Source: Codonopsis lanceolata
Lineage: Eukaryota; Streptophyta; Magnoliopsida; Asterales; Campanulaceae
Direction: 5' to 3'
DNA: 64,000 bases
NCBI GenBank assembly: GCA_013146195.2
Contig: CM028383.1
Coordinates: forward strand, 661,128-725,127
Below, in pieces: positions 10,711 to 22,428 of this stretch. The notes beneath the pieces were generated by a model, which was given only the letters and a program-made list of their open reading frames with translations, had not been told where the DNA came from and made no database searches. The translations under genes and the position numbers were made by a program. The stretch's first letter is position 1; every line of letters begins with the position of its first letter.

Positions 10711-12012
10711 CTCTCCCTCAAGCCATGCAAATGAGAGTAATTGTTGCATGATGGTGTAATTTAAATTTGAGTATTTATGAGAGCTAAATGGCGGATGTTA
10801 CTTTATGCGGCTCTTTCAGTTCCACGTTGAAAATTACTGCGTTAGAGCAGGTACAAAGGGGGTTCTCTCCCTAATCTTCAAGAAATCAAGGGCCACAGCG
10901 GAAGTTTTAAAAAAATTCACAAATTTTGCTTAAGTTGATCTCAAACCAAAAGAATCATCGGTTGAACCTCCGTAATTTATGGCTTTTTCAGAACAATCCA
11001 AGGGCAAGTGTGTTGAGCCTCATGCCATCAAAACGACGTCATTTTGATGGTCGGTTTTCATTTAAAAAAAGGACGCTGACACAACTGACAGTTTTGGCAT
11101 TAAAAAAATAATTTTTTAAACAGTACACATTTTTATCTATAAATAGAGACTTGATTTGCCTCATTTGGATACCAAATGAATTTTTTTTTGCAAAATTTGA
11201 ATTTATTTGTAAGTTTCTCTCTCTTCTCTTTCTCTCCAAATTTTAATTTTTTAATTAATCCATTTTATTTTTAAGTTGTGTATTATTTATTATTAATATT
11301 ATTATTTACTACTTAAATATTTTAATTATTATTGGAGATTATTAAATACAACTATTAAATTTTGTATTTAATTGATTATTATTACCATTATTATTTTTAA
11401 ATTTCGCATTGTTATTGTTAATAGTTGGTATTATTATTGTTAATATTATAATGAAGTAATATTAGTTGTCATTATTGTATAATTTTTGTTGCTATTTTTT
11501 TTTATTTCCAGCCATTATCATCAATGTCTTCACGACCGATTTCTCGTAAATAATATTATATTATAAATAATATTGAATTATTCTGGTTATACTAAATTAA
11601 TAATATTATAAATAAATAATATCAAATTATAATAAATATTATGCAAAATATACTAAATAAATATTATTTTAATAATGACTATTTATATAATTTTGAAATT
11701 ATTTATTTAGGCAATATCAAATTTATTTGTTAGTATAAATTGAAATAATATATTAAATTAATAGAGATAAAGATGATGAGGTGGGTAAAGTTGGAGATAA
11801 AGATGGTAGGGTATGAAAATGTGTTGGATTTTGTGCCACCATTGGGAGGGTTTTTTGTTTTAAATCAAATAGGTATCTAATTGATTAGTTTATTGGTTTT
11901 TAATGGGTTAACTTTCATTTTGGGTTTGATTTTTGGCACACCATTATACTAGCTCTTATTACAGTTAGTGGAGCTGGACCTATCCATTAATATTAGAGTA
12001 ATGCGGGATATC

Positions 12013-12077
<65 letters not shown>

Positions 12078-12272
12078 CATATATATACTATATAGTTCAA
12101 AAGAAGTAAAATTTCGTTAAAATACATTTTCTAAAAAAAGAAAGTCATCTTTAAGTATTATTATATTGTAGTTAGCATACATTAAGAACACAAATTTGAT
12201 TACACAGCTCTCAAGATTTATTGAAAATATGCAAATATGCACATCTGTTAGAAAATATCGAGTTTCTATGGA
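10711..12272. other. AT-rich right part of block A
   Basis: Matches 48206-49785 of block B. It contains a TATAAATAG motif (11139) followed by C/T-rich sequence, long A/T tracts, and a (TA)n run at 12017-12072. No gene is seen. Confidence 0.7.
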
Positions 12273-13010
12273 GTAGGGGTGGCAATTGGGTGTTACTGGT
12301 TAATTTGGATATTATCCAATAACACCCATTAACCTTAATGAGTGTTATTGGATAATATCCAATATTATCCATTAATAAATGGGTATTATCCGGATAATAT
12401 CCAATAAGGAATATCATTTATTATTTTGAGTATTACTTGCCTACTTATATTATGATTCACTAAACATAACATACACACACAAACTCACTCAAACACACAC
12501 ACACATGCCAAAAAAACACACACACATGGCAAAAACACACACATGCATACACATACACACAATGATAAGTTAATACCTTAATATTCATAAATCATAATAT
12601 TTTCACCAACTTTTCACATTTAATAAAAAATTAATGGGCCCCACGTTCAACAATGACCAATATATTTTCTTAATTTTGATATTTATCTTTTTTTTTACAC
12701 CTCAAATAAAAATTTATATTTGCAATGCGACACTATTTTTATCACTTAATATATATAAAGTTGTCAAAATTTTATAATAGTCTTCATAGTTGTGAGATAG
12801 AAAATATACGTGTTTATTGATTTGACAATAATAAATGATTATGTAAAAGTAAGAAAAAATAAAAAAGTCAAATACCTTATTAAAAAATTAAAAATTTATA
12901 TTCAATATAATTATAAATTATAAATAACAAACAAATATTCTTAATCCAAAATAAATAACAAATACGTTCATAATAATCAATAATTTTTATGATTATGATC
13001 ACGCAATATT
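12273..13010. other. hAT-like end, microsatellites and anonymous AT-rich DNA
   Basis: 12273-12420 begins TAGGGGTGGCAATTGGG, typical of small plant hAT elements, and contains several inverted copies of GGATAATATCC. The opposite end is not found before the Tat element. (CA)-rich microsatellites occupy 12470-12560. The remainder is AT-rich with no coding sign. Confidence 0.5.
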
Positions 13011-14130
13011 TGTGGTGATCTTGTCTTGGCGTCACGTGTGGCGAGGATGAGGTGGCGACTTCTTTGTCCGGTTTAACTGCAGTAGAAACAATAAACTCCG
13101 TTAAGGTGTCGGGTTGGCCGACTATAACCCTCGGTGTATGAGTCGGTTTTTAGGTAAAGTTTTGGTAATAAATGAGCCGTGATAATTGTTTGATAGAAGG
13201 CGTGATAAGAGAGTTAGAATATCGCTGAAATTAATTGCCTTGCCGAATAAGGGCTCTCGTATTATACGATATTGATGGCGGCGTGGCGGTTTGCTATTGG
13301 GGAGCATAAAGCGGCCGTTATTAAATGCGTTGAGGCGTTCGCCCGAGTGGGTGAAGCTGCGTGTGTGTCGAGAGTTGGTATTGGCGTGCGCGTTTTCGGA
13401 GCCTAGGGAAATGGTTTGTCGGGGGTGAATGATTGGTGTGAGGTCGGTAGGCAGTGGTTTTACGTGACAAAAGCTTTGGTTATTCGTCGAGGTTGAAGAT
13501 TTATGAAGGCCGATTTGGGGGTGGGGCAGGGGATCCCGCGATCTGAGGTCGATTCTTGGTGGGCTCGCCAGTTAGTCTTAGGGTCTCGATCTGGGAAGTC
13601 TTATCTTGGGGGTGAGTGGTCTGTCCTGCATAGCGTGTGGCCTGCGGGTGGGACCCTCTTTATGCTTAGAGGTCGAGGATGCTTGTTCATGCTTAGGGTT
13701 AATCCCTCGATTTCAATCCCTTCGGTGGCCCCCTACTTTTTGGTACGCTTTCGATCATAGAGAGGCGAGTAATAATCTTTTGTTAACCGATGGTAGGAGG
13801 TCGGTATCATGCTTTGGCGGGGATGGCTTCGTGTTTGATTCGAGGCTGTTTTCGGGTTTTTGCGCGACGAGGTTCGAACCGAGGTTGGTAGTTATGGGGC
13901 GTTTCGGGGGCGTTACGTCTTTTCATTTGTCGATTCATTAAATCACGGGTTTTGGCGGTTTCTTGCTTTTCGTTTTGGGCGGCTTTCAATTTCGAAAAAT
14001 TATCAATCTGCTTTTTGCGTGTCTCGAACTTTGAGAAAATGATTGCGTGGCATAATTTTGGGCGTACTAAGAAAAAATTCGCGGGCCGACCGGGTGTTCA
14101 GGGGCACCGTTAGAAGCTTGGCGTCGTAGT
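13011..14130 (-). repeat. Presumed 3' LTR of the Tat element
   Basis: GC-rich, no recognised coding sequence, located downstream of pol and of the antisense ORF in element orientation. The left edge is the AT-rich/GC-rich transition at 13011, where TG could be the LTR end. The inner edge is a guess, since the second LTR is not in the window. Confidence 0.4.
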
Positions 14131-14135
14131 AGTAG

Positions 14136-14150
14136 GGGTATAAAAACTTT
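14136..14150 (+). promoter_or_regulatory. TATA-box candidate for the antisense ORF
   Basis: GGGGTATAAAAACTTTC sits about 400 bp upstream of the first ATG (about 14539) of the plus-strand ORF and is followed by a C/T-rich leader. The position fits a promoter for the opposing gene of Tat elements. Promoter activity is inferred. Confidence 0.35.
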
Positions 14151-14538
14151 CTTTTTTTTGTTTTTCACTTTGTTTACCCTTCGTTTTCTCTCGGCATCTC
14201 TTTCTTTGGTTTAGGAGATTTTCGGCTACACTTTCAGGCAAGTTCTCATCTGATTACCTCGTCATTGAAACACTGCCCGACACGCTTTGTAAGTGTGTTT
14301 TTTGTTTTTCTTCCACGTTTTGCGGAATCCTATTTTGGGTGAGTTTCCGGTGATTTCCGTGTTTTCCGACTTGGTTTCTGAGGATTTGGGGTCTTCATTT
14401 TACGGGTTTTGACTTCTCGGCGTCATCCTTCTTTTTCGGGCGTATTTTCTACTTTAACGGTAGATTTCTCCGGCGATCTTCGGTTTGTCTTCGTTTGAGT
14501 ACGGTTTCTTTTCCTTTGCTTTTCCTTTCGTAGAGTAA

Positions 14539-17500
14539 TATGTCAGTAAGATTCCTTTTCCGTTTTTCGTCTTCATCTTCCTCTAGCGGTTCCTCCATGG
14601 GCGATGATTCTTGGAGCTGAGGTTATTAGAATACATTTCGGTTAGGAGTCCTCCTCTCTTCCTTTGGCCACGTGGCGAGCCTGCCACGCCTCGGCAATCA
14701 GTGAGTCTCCGGTGGCCGGGATCTTTCTCGTGCCTTGGTGCCTTTCGAGGCGATCCATCCTTTAGCCGAGGATGCTTTAGCAGGATGTCCTTGCTTTCGG
14801 TCGAGAACAATCAGAGGATGTAGACCTCGGCGGTTTTGAGGTGGTGACCCGAATGGCAGTGCGTTCCTCGTGGTCCCGCTTGGAGGCGTGGAGGTGAGGT
14901 TTGCTTGGCAGGAGATTGTGGTGGACACCGTGATTCATAAGAGGCGGCCGTGGGTCCTCTTAGTTCGGAGAGTTACAGGTCTTGCTCGATTTCTTCGTTA
15001 GACTTGGATGGCGAGGCCTTCGTTGAGTCGAGTTTTTGGAAGTCTCCTCGCGGTGGTCCCATGTATAGGCGGTCACGAGGATAGATGGGTGGCGGTCACT
15101 CCTCGTCAAGCGAGGTTTCTCCTTGCATTCTGAGGGGGTGAAGGTTAGCCCTTGGCTGAGTTCGGTGATGAGGTTTTTTACGCCGGATATTCCTTGACGC
15201 CCCTATGAGATTGTTTTCGTCTTGAGTTCGCATCGGCTTAATCGATTACTCAATTTTTTACCGGGGAGGCGAGTTACACTTTCGGCGGATCGAAGAAGTT
15301 TCTTGGCGGCGGCAACGATAGGATGGCTAGTGGAGGCTGGGGCATCGTTTCAGGAGAGATGGGGATGATTCAGAGAGTGCCTCGTCGCTGCGGCCTTTCG
15401 AGAATCGGATAGGATTGGCGGATGTGGAGGCTTGGTCGCGGATGTGCGGATCGATTTTTCCGAGGTTACATTCGGGATTCGAGGTTTGGGATTTCAGCTG
15501 CGGAGCCTTCGTAGTCATGTTGCTTTTTTTCGGCCTCTTGAATCTTCGGGGCTTCGTTTGCCTCTTGATCCATTTATTTGCGAGTTTCTTACTCAAAGCG
15601 AGCTCGGTCTTGCTTGACCTCTCGCCCAATCGACCCGATCGTTGGTGAGCTTTGCAATCTGCACCCGGCGAAGGGATTCGAGCCTTCATTGGACCTTTTT
15701 GCTATTACTACAAGGTCGGTGTTTCCATGAACCGTGGCCGTTCTTAGGCATCCTCGAGGGTTCCCCTTACGGCGGCCGGGAATAAGGACCATAGGTGGTC
15801 GACAAGGTTACGCTTGTGGAGTCGAGTCGTGGATGGAATTTTGAGATTCCTGATGGGAAACCCCACGGTCTAGGGCGGACGAAGACTCTTAATGATGCGA
15901 TGAAGGCTGCGAGGCTTGCTATTGAGGCTCCCACTTTCGGCCGGGAGTGCGGGTTCGATCTTATAATTGGAAAACCATTGTGGGAAAGAGGGCCTCTATC
16001 GAAATTTTGGGTCTCGGCGATCGAGGTTGAAGGAGTGGAGAGGCGTACTCCGCTTTTGAATATGTGGCTGCGGTGGGCCTGCATCGAGGGTTGGATATTT
16101 GGCTCGGCGTGTCAGAGGTGTGAGAATAGATGGGCTCGAGTGCCCACATCGGAGTTAATTTTGTTTATTCCTGTTTGTTTGTTTCCTTTGGTTTCTTGCA
16201 AGTAATTTCGTCTTTTTTGAGTACTAATGCGACCTCCCAACTTTTGTAGAGATGGCTATTTCTCGAGATGCTGTTTTGGCCAAGCTTAAGGCAGGAAGAG
16301 CGAAGAAATGCCGAGCTTAGAGCCTCGGTGGCTAAGGGGTGTAGAGCGCGGCTCTGCTTGTCGGGGTTACGGAGGATCTACCAGGCGACCCTTTGCTCAG
16401 CCTTCGGCCCCCTCCCAAGGCAAAGGAAAGCGACTGCGGCGATGCTCAGGGCCAAAGGCGAAAGTTCGAGCTCGCCCCTCCGCTAATGTCGTTCGAGGCG
16501 ACTTAGTACCATCTCCTCCCTCGGCGAGCGGCGTGGTGTCGATAGTAAGCATGTTGTCGACCACGTCGTCAAGGTGATAAACAACTTCCTGGACTTTTGC
16601 GGGCTCGGGCAGGCGCTCGGTGTGCGGCTTTGCGGCAGCGATGAGGCCCGCCCGTCTATTTCAAGCTGCAAGATTTTTGTGGGCTAGCTTTGGCGAGGTA
16701 AGCGTTTTCATTATTTCTTTTCTCGCATTTTGTGCCTTTTGCTTGTGTTGCCAACGTTTACTTTGTTTCTTGACTTGGGGTTGGTATCATTGCATATCAT
16801 GACAAGGCTGACGGAGGCTGAAGTGCGTCGCGTGGAGAAGGCTCGACAAGCCTTGAGGGGAGATTTCTTCTAGTGAAAAAGTGAAGTCCACGGAAGGGGA
16901 TTTGGTTTTGAAGAATGAAGAGATCTCTCAACTTTACTGAGAGAAGACGGCTTAGGCTGGAGGCGGAGGCAGGAGCAAAGATGAAGGATAAGGCCAGTGG
17001 CCGGGGCGGGGTGAGCGAGCTCGAGGCCAAGCAAGGGAGGTGGATGAGGTTGAGGCTTGAAGGCCGAGGCTTCGTGAAACCAGTGAGGAGGAAATTTTGG
17101 CGAAATATCGGAGCTCGTTCGATTATGAGATAGAGGCCTTGGATTACATGGAGGCAGGCGGGTTCGGGCCTTTCGGCGGCGGCGATGGGTGTGCCGGTGT
17201 CGGATGGCGGAGATGGCGAGCCTTGCCTCTTTTGGCCGGAGTCTGAGGTCTCTTCGTTGATACCTTTGATGAAATTGAGCTTGGTCAAATAAGAGGTGCC
17301 GATGCCCGGTTCAAGCTCTGAGTGGTGCCCCCTCTGTAGAGGCGAACAACCTTTTGCCTGTTGGCTCGAGAAATGCCTATGTAAAAGCGGCACAGTGGCT
17401 TTGTGATGCGGGCTACCCCTCAACAGGCACACTATACGGGCGATCAATTGATGGCGAGTTAGCTAGAAGACGAGCGAGGGGAGGAGCTTTTAAAAGTCGG

Positions 17501-17560
17501 TACATTCGAGCAAGCGGCTCGCGAGGAGGAGGAGGCTGGTGGGGGAGGTTTAGCCTAGGA
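14539..17560 (+). pseudogene. Antisense ORF of the Tat element (putative gypsy-type transposon protein)
   Basis: A plus-strand coding trace opposes pol. A serine-rich start (MSVRFLFRFSSSSSSS) leads to scattered frames, including GLRLPLDPFICEFLTQSELG (15540-15610). This matches the pattern of the plant 'putative gypsy type transposon' domain (often labelled Transposase_28). Then ESSRGWNFEIPDG follows near 15820, and a charged, coiled-coil-like part near 16800-17130 (KARQAL, EILAKYRSSFDYEIEALDY). Many frameshifts separate these pieces. In Tat relatives such as Grande this ORF lies between integrase and the 3' LTR in reverse orientation, as here. Its function is unknown. Confidence 0.65.
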
Positions 17561-17706
17561 TTTTTATCCCCTTTTTTAATGAACAATTTCAAACAATGTT
17601 TATTTGTAATTATCCTTTATCCTTGGTGTAAATTATAAGTATGTTTTTGTTGTCAGTTTAGTTTTTTAAGTGTTTTTACGTATGGTGCAAGTGTTTTGCT
17701 TATATA

Positions 17707-18222
17707 TAAATGTTAGCGAGATAATGCGATCTCGTTTGGCAGAATGCGACCTCGTTTGATGAGGCTATCGACCTCTTTTGCGCGAGATAATACGATCTCG
17801 TTTAGGCGAGGCAATGCGACCTCGTTTGGCGAGGCAATGCGACCTCGTTTTGATGAGGCTATGCGACCTCTTTTTTAGCGAGATAATACGATCTCGTTTA
17901 GGCGAGGCAATGCGACCTCGTTTTGATGAGGCTATGCGACCTCTTTTTTAGCGAGATAATACGATCTCGTTTTGGCGAGGCAATGCGACCTCGTTTGGCG
18001 AGGCAATGCGACCTCGTTTTGATGAGGCTATCGACCTCTTTTTAGCGAGAATATCGATCTCGTTTTGGCGAGGCAATGCGACCTCGTTTGGCGAGGCAAT
18101 GCGATTCGTTTTGATGAGGCTATGCGACCTCTTTTTTAGCGAGATATCGATCTCGTTTTGGCGAGCAATGCGACCTCGTTTTTGGCGAGGCAATGCGACC
18201 TCGTTTGGCGAGGCAATACGAC
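17707..18222. repeat. Hairpin-forming tandem array of GCGAGGCAATGCGACCTCGTTT
   Basis: About 20 irregular units of 20-24 bp. The main form GGCGAGGCAATGCGACCTCG has arms CGAGG and CCTCG around a short loop. Variants read GATAATACGATCTCG or GATGAGGCTATGCGACCTC, giving a higher-order pattern of three unit types. Comparable spacer arrays between integrase and the 3' LTR are known in Tat/Ogre elements. It is not a CRISPR, because units adjoin with no unique spacers. Confidence 0.88.
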
Positions 18223-18239
18223 CGAATAAATGGTTTGAA

Positions 18240-21200
18240 CAAGTTCTTTCGGTTTGAAAATTTCCCTTTCATATATATAAGAAGATTACGGATCAGCGAT
18301 AATATTTTTTCAAGTGGTGCGAATGCGAGTTTTTCGGAGGAGTCCGTCTGCGGTTTAGCGAGCACAGTAGGTTCTGCTTTCGAATGCTATCGGTGATTTT
18401 ATACGGTCCTTCCCAATTGGGAGAAAGCTTGTTTCTTCCGGCTTGTTGTCACCTCGACTTTTCTTAGCACGGATCGCCGGCCAGAAAGTGCGAGGGATTC
18501 ACCCTTTGTCATGATGAGCCTTGGCGAGCTTTTTGTAGTTGATTGCTTCATCGGGTTTCGAGCCTTTTTTCTTCAAGGTAGTCAAGGTCGAGTCCTTGAT
18601 TACGTGTTTGCCTCTTCATTGAAATGGATGACTCTTGCGGTGGGGAGAGCCATTTCGACCGGGGCCATGGCCTCGGTACCATATGTCAAGAAGGGGTTTC
18701 CTCGGTTGAACCTCGGCGAGGCGTTCGGATTGCCCATAAGGCGGCCATTTTCGAGCCAAGCACCTTTTTGTCATCTAACCTTCTTTTCAAGGCATGAAGT
18801 ATTTGCTTGTTTAGGCCTCCGCAGCCATTCCCAGGGGTGTGCTCGAGGACTTCAATGTCGAATTCCTCTTTCTTCGCGGCCGCGTGAATCGGTTGAGCTA
18901 GTGCCGTGATGCGATACAATGGCTCTCGGCAATCCGTATCTGCACAGGACATTGTCTCGAATAAAGTCGATGGCCCTTTGTTCGGTGATGCTTGCTAAGG
19001 GCTTGGCCTCGATCCATTCGTGAAGTAGTCCACCGCCGCTATCACAAATTTGTTCTTTCCTTTGGCGAGGGAATGGGCGATTAGGTCCGTCCCACATTCG
19101 AAAGGCCATCTTTGCGATTACGGTGTTTGAGGTGCCGAAGGTAATCTTGGGATATTTGCGAACCTTTGACACTTGTCGCACTTTACGGCGTATGCCTCGG
19201 CATCCTTTCTCGATGTCGGCCATAGTATCAGTGAAAAATGACCACATCGGCCAAAGTTCGAGCCTGGATGGCTACCACACACCCTCCATGTACCTCGGCA
19301 AGTAATCCTGTGTGTTTACGGTCGAACACACCTTAAGAGGGGCCGTGTAGGATCGCTTTGTATAGTACATCCCAATTAAAGCATATCTGGCCGACCTTCT
19401 TGCCATTGCCGTCCTTGCTCTCCGTCGCTAAGCGGTATCCCAGGCGATGTATTTTTGATATCATCGATCCAACACTCCGTCGCTTTGTTCTAGCATCAAA
19501 ACTTTCTCTTTATCAATGGACGGGGTATCCAGGATCTCGATCCATGTTTCTGAGGGGAGCTCGCCGAGTTCACTTGTGGCCATTTTTGAGAGGTAGTCTG
19601 CCCTCGTGTTTTCCTCCCTTCCTACTTGTTCCAACTCCCAGTATTCGAATTGAGCGAGGATGCTCACTGCTAATGCTCGGTACTTGTCGAGGTTGGATGG
19701 TTTACCGTATTCCCAGAAATGCGCTTTACGACGAGTGGAGTCGGCGAAGATCAAGATTTGAGTGGCTCTATATCTCGGCCAGCTCGGCGCTGCTATCAAG
19801 GCCGTACTCGGCGTTGTTGACTATTGGGAAATTCGGTTTCAAGGCTTTCGCGATTTCGTTCCATGCAGTGTAATGAGGAGAATGCGCTCCGTTTCCATTT
19901 TGCTAGAAGATCCATCCACGAACAATGTCGAGTGAGGTGGTCGCGTTTTGCGAGGACACTCTTGCAGGCACTTGCTCGCTTGTAGAAGGTCCTTGATCGG
20001 CATTATTTTCTCCTTCTCGAGTTGAAGGAGGCCTCGGCAATGAAATCGGCCAAGATTTGAGCTCTGATGGTTTTTCTTGGGAGGTAAACAATTGCGTACT
20101 CCGTCAGCTCAATGGCCCATTTCATCATTCTTCCAGCAACATCAGGCCTGTGTAGAATTCTTCGCAGGGGCAAGTCGGTGTAAACCCCGATTTCATGGGC
20201 TTTGAAATACGGCTTCAGCTTTCTCGCCGTTATCATTAGCGCGAGAATCACCTTCTCGATGTGCATGTACCTCGTTTCAACTTCAGTCAGTGCATGTGAT
20301 ACATAGTAGATGGGTTTACGAAGTCCTCCTCTCTCATAGCGACTTGCAGATGCTATGGGCGTATCCGTTACCGAGAGATAGACAAAGAGTCTTTCTCTGG
20401 TTTGGGGCGGCTTAGCGGGGGTAGAGGCTGCCGGGTATTTTTGAGCTCGTCAAGCGAGGTCGCGTTCGTGTCCCATGTGAATTTTCTCGCTCCTCTTAGG
20501 ATTTTGAAGAAGGGGAGGCTTTTTTCAGCTGATTTTGATATGAACCTTCCCAAGGCTACTATTCGTCCGTTCAGCTTTTGAATCTGCTTGATGCATATTG
20601 GGACCTTCATCTCGGCGAGTGCTTTTACTTTCTCGGGATTTGCCTCGATGCCGCGCTCATTCACCATGTACCCCGAACTTTCCGCCGTTCTGCAGAAGGC
20701 TTAGCGGGATTGAGCTTCATTTGTTCTTTCGGAGGTTTGCGAAGGTTTCTCTAAGGTCGTCAATGTGGCTTTGTTTCCCGTTTTAATCACCATATCATCT
20801 ATAGGCCTCACATTCCTTCCCAGTTGATTGCGAAGACTTTATTCACCATTCGAGGTGGCCCCGCGTTTTTAGGCAAACGGCATCATATTGTGATGGCGCT
20901 TTGCCGCTCGGAAAGTATGTTCCCTTGGTCCTCTTTCCACATCACGATCTGGTGGTACCACAGTGGCGTCCACGAAGCTTAAAATTTTGTATCAGAGATA
21001 GAATCGACGGTTGATCTATCCTCGGTAGTGATACCGATCCTTTGGGCATGCCGTTCGATTGGTGAAGTCCCACATCAGCCATTTTCGTTATTTTTCTTGA
21101 CCATCACCACATTTGCAATCCACGTGGGGTAGTGGATTTCTCTTATGATCTCGGCAGAAGAAGTTTGGCTATTTCCTCCTTGATGGCCTCTTGCTTTCGG

Positions 21201-22020
21201 GGAGAAATATCTCGGCCTCGTTGCGTAGGTACAATCTTTGGATTGATGCTCAATTTGTGCCTTGCTACATCCTCGGCAATGCCTTCCATATCCTCGGCTT
21301 GCCATGCGAAAAATCAATGTTCTCCTTAAGAACTTCGATTATGGCTCTCCTTTAGTCGCCCATAATTTCCATTCCCACCTTTATTTTACGGTGGGGGTAG
21401 TTGAAGTTTATGATAACCTCTTACATCTTCCATAGGTTGTATGATTGGATGATCTCGAACATCGAGGCTTTCAATTTGTTTTTCGTTCTCGGCTCGATGT
21501 TCCTTCTTCGGATGCGGGCCAACTTCCTTGGCTTGCTTTGGTTTTACTCTGAGTGGAGCCACAGTCGAGCCCTCGGCTCGTTTTGCGGCTGTTCACCTTA
21601 TTCCTCGGCCTCCTCGGCCTTTTCAACCTTTTCTCTGCCTCTTTTTTCTCGTTGATCGGGTACTCTAAAGTAGATACGAGCATCATTCTTAATGACCCTA
21701 CTCGAGCGAGGTCATATACTTGACTCGTTGATGGGCCGTTGATGCCACCATGCGAAATTTGGCACGGGAAGGTCTTGTAGGGGATGGCGTTATGCGGAGA
21801 GGGGGAGATCAGGGCGAGAAAGTGACTTCTCGCTTACAGTGGTATCCCTGCCGAGTGACTATGAGTCACTTGTTCCTTTAGGCTGTGACCTTGTGGCTGT
21901 AAAGCCCTCTAGTTGGACTCGGCTCGGAGTGAGGTGGGCATCGCCCGACTCCCAGTGCAGAAAGCACTTATAAAACATCACATCTCTTCCGCCCGGTATC
22001 TATCAAGACCCGTTTAACTA
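18240..22020 (-). pseudogene. Tat-lineage pol polyprotein, degraded
   Basis: Minus-strand order: protease with LIDTG (about 22010-21990), then reverse transcriptase from REIHYPTWIANVVMVKK (about 21150). The catalytic Asp pair survives in IDDMVIK near 20800, and the thumb reads ERGIEANPEKVKAL (about 20650). RNase H follows with LKPYFKAHEIGVYTD and PDVAGRMMKWAIELTEY (20266-20030). The second RNase H ends in REENTRADYLSKMA (about 19590). Integrase follows with WIEAKPLASITEQRAIDFI (about 19000) and LSPNWEGPYKI (about 18410). Stops and frameshifts occur in every domain. Part of the protease and all of gag are missing at the gap. Confidence 0.87.
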
Positions 22021-22041
22021 GGCTATTGTGAATGCCGATTT

Positions 22042-22141
22042 NNNNNNNNNNNNNNNNNNNNNNNNNNNNNNNNNNNNNNNNNNNNNNNNNNNNNNNNNNN
22101 NNNNNNNNNNNNNNNNNNNNNNNNNNNNNNNNNNNNNNNNN
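22042..22141. other. Assembly gap, 100 Ns
   Basis: Exactly 100 Ns separate the Tat protease region from the start of block D. The true size is unknown, and adjacency across it cannot be trusted. Confidence 0.99.
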
Positions 22142-22428
22142 TGACAACAATGCTGGCATGACTCATGTTTTCTGATTGTAGGGAGAACAATTTTTTATTG
22201 AGTGTGAATTCGTTTCATTATTATTTTATAATATAGTTTTATTAACTATATATTTGGATATAAATGTTCTAGTTGGACTGAGTTTAAAATGTGTGTTGGG
22301 CTTGTCTTACGTTTGAGTAATAACCGTGACATCTATGCGTAAATAGTAAATATATAATTGTTATTACTCCTAATTTGTAAGGATGGTAACAAGGTAATTT
22401 TTCTAATAGGGTGTTAGTATATGTAATA

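Larger units (their letters stand above)
5618..12272. repeat. Block A: gene-fragment-bearing repeat, paralogue of block B
   Basis: Starts TAGTACTTAATAAATATAAT and aligns, apart from insertions, with 40850-49785. The order of contents is a T/C-rich leader, C2H2 zinc-finger remnant, about 500 bp of anonymous DNA, WRKY remnant on the opposite strand, then AT-rich DNA and a (TA)n run. A 3.2-kb hAT element interrupts it at 7514-10702. Homology to B stops near 12272, where a GGGGTGGCAATTGGG hAT-like end begins. I found neither terminal inverted repeats nor LTRs bounding the block, so the mode of duplication is unresolved. Confidence 0.85.
13011..22041 (-). mobile_element. Decayed Tat-lineage Ty3/gypsy retrotransposon, 5' part lost at the gap
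   Basis: A GC-rich block starts abruptly at about 13011 (TGTGGTGATC) and runs to the N gap. On the minus strand the order is protease, reverse transcriptase, RNase H, a second RNase H, and integrase with a GPY motif. Then come a tandem-repeat spacer and an opposing ORF, and finally a presumed 3' LTR. The second RNase H and the antisense ORF are hallmarks of the Tat lineage (Retand/Grande type). Gag and the 5' LTR would lie in or beyond the gap. Numerous stops and indels make it inactive. Confidence 0.85.

Noticed and set aside
12017..12073. Long (TA)n, (CA)n, (AAT)n and (GA)n runs throughout as regulatory sites
   Set aside because: These are ordinary microsatellites. They lie in different contexts and vary in length between the duplicated blocks.
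13503..13941. Plus-strand frames in the presumed Tat LTR
   Set aside because: GC-rich LTR sequence keeps several frames open. No domain, and the position in the LTR argues against coding.
17707..18222. Possible CRISPR-like array
   Set aside because: Units directly adjoin and vary, with no unique spacers of constant length, and the host is a plant. It is a tandem repeat inside a retrotransposon.
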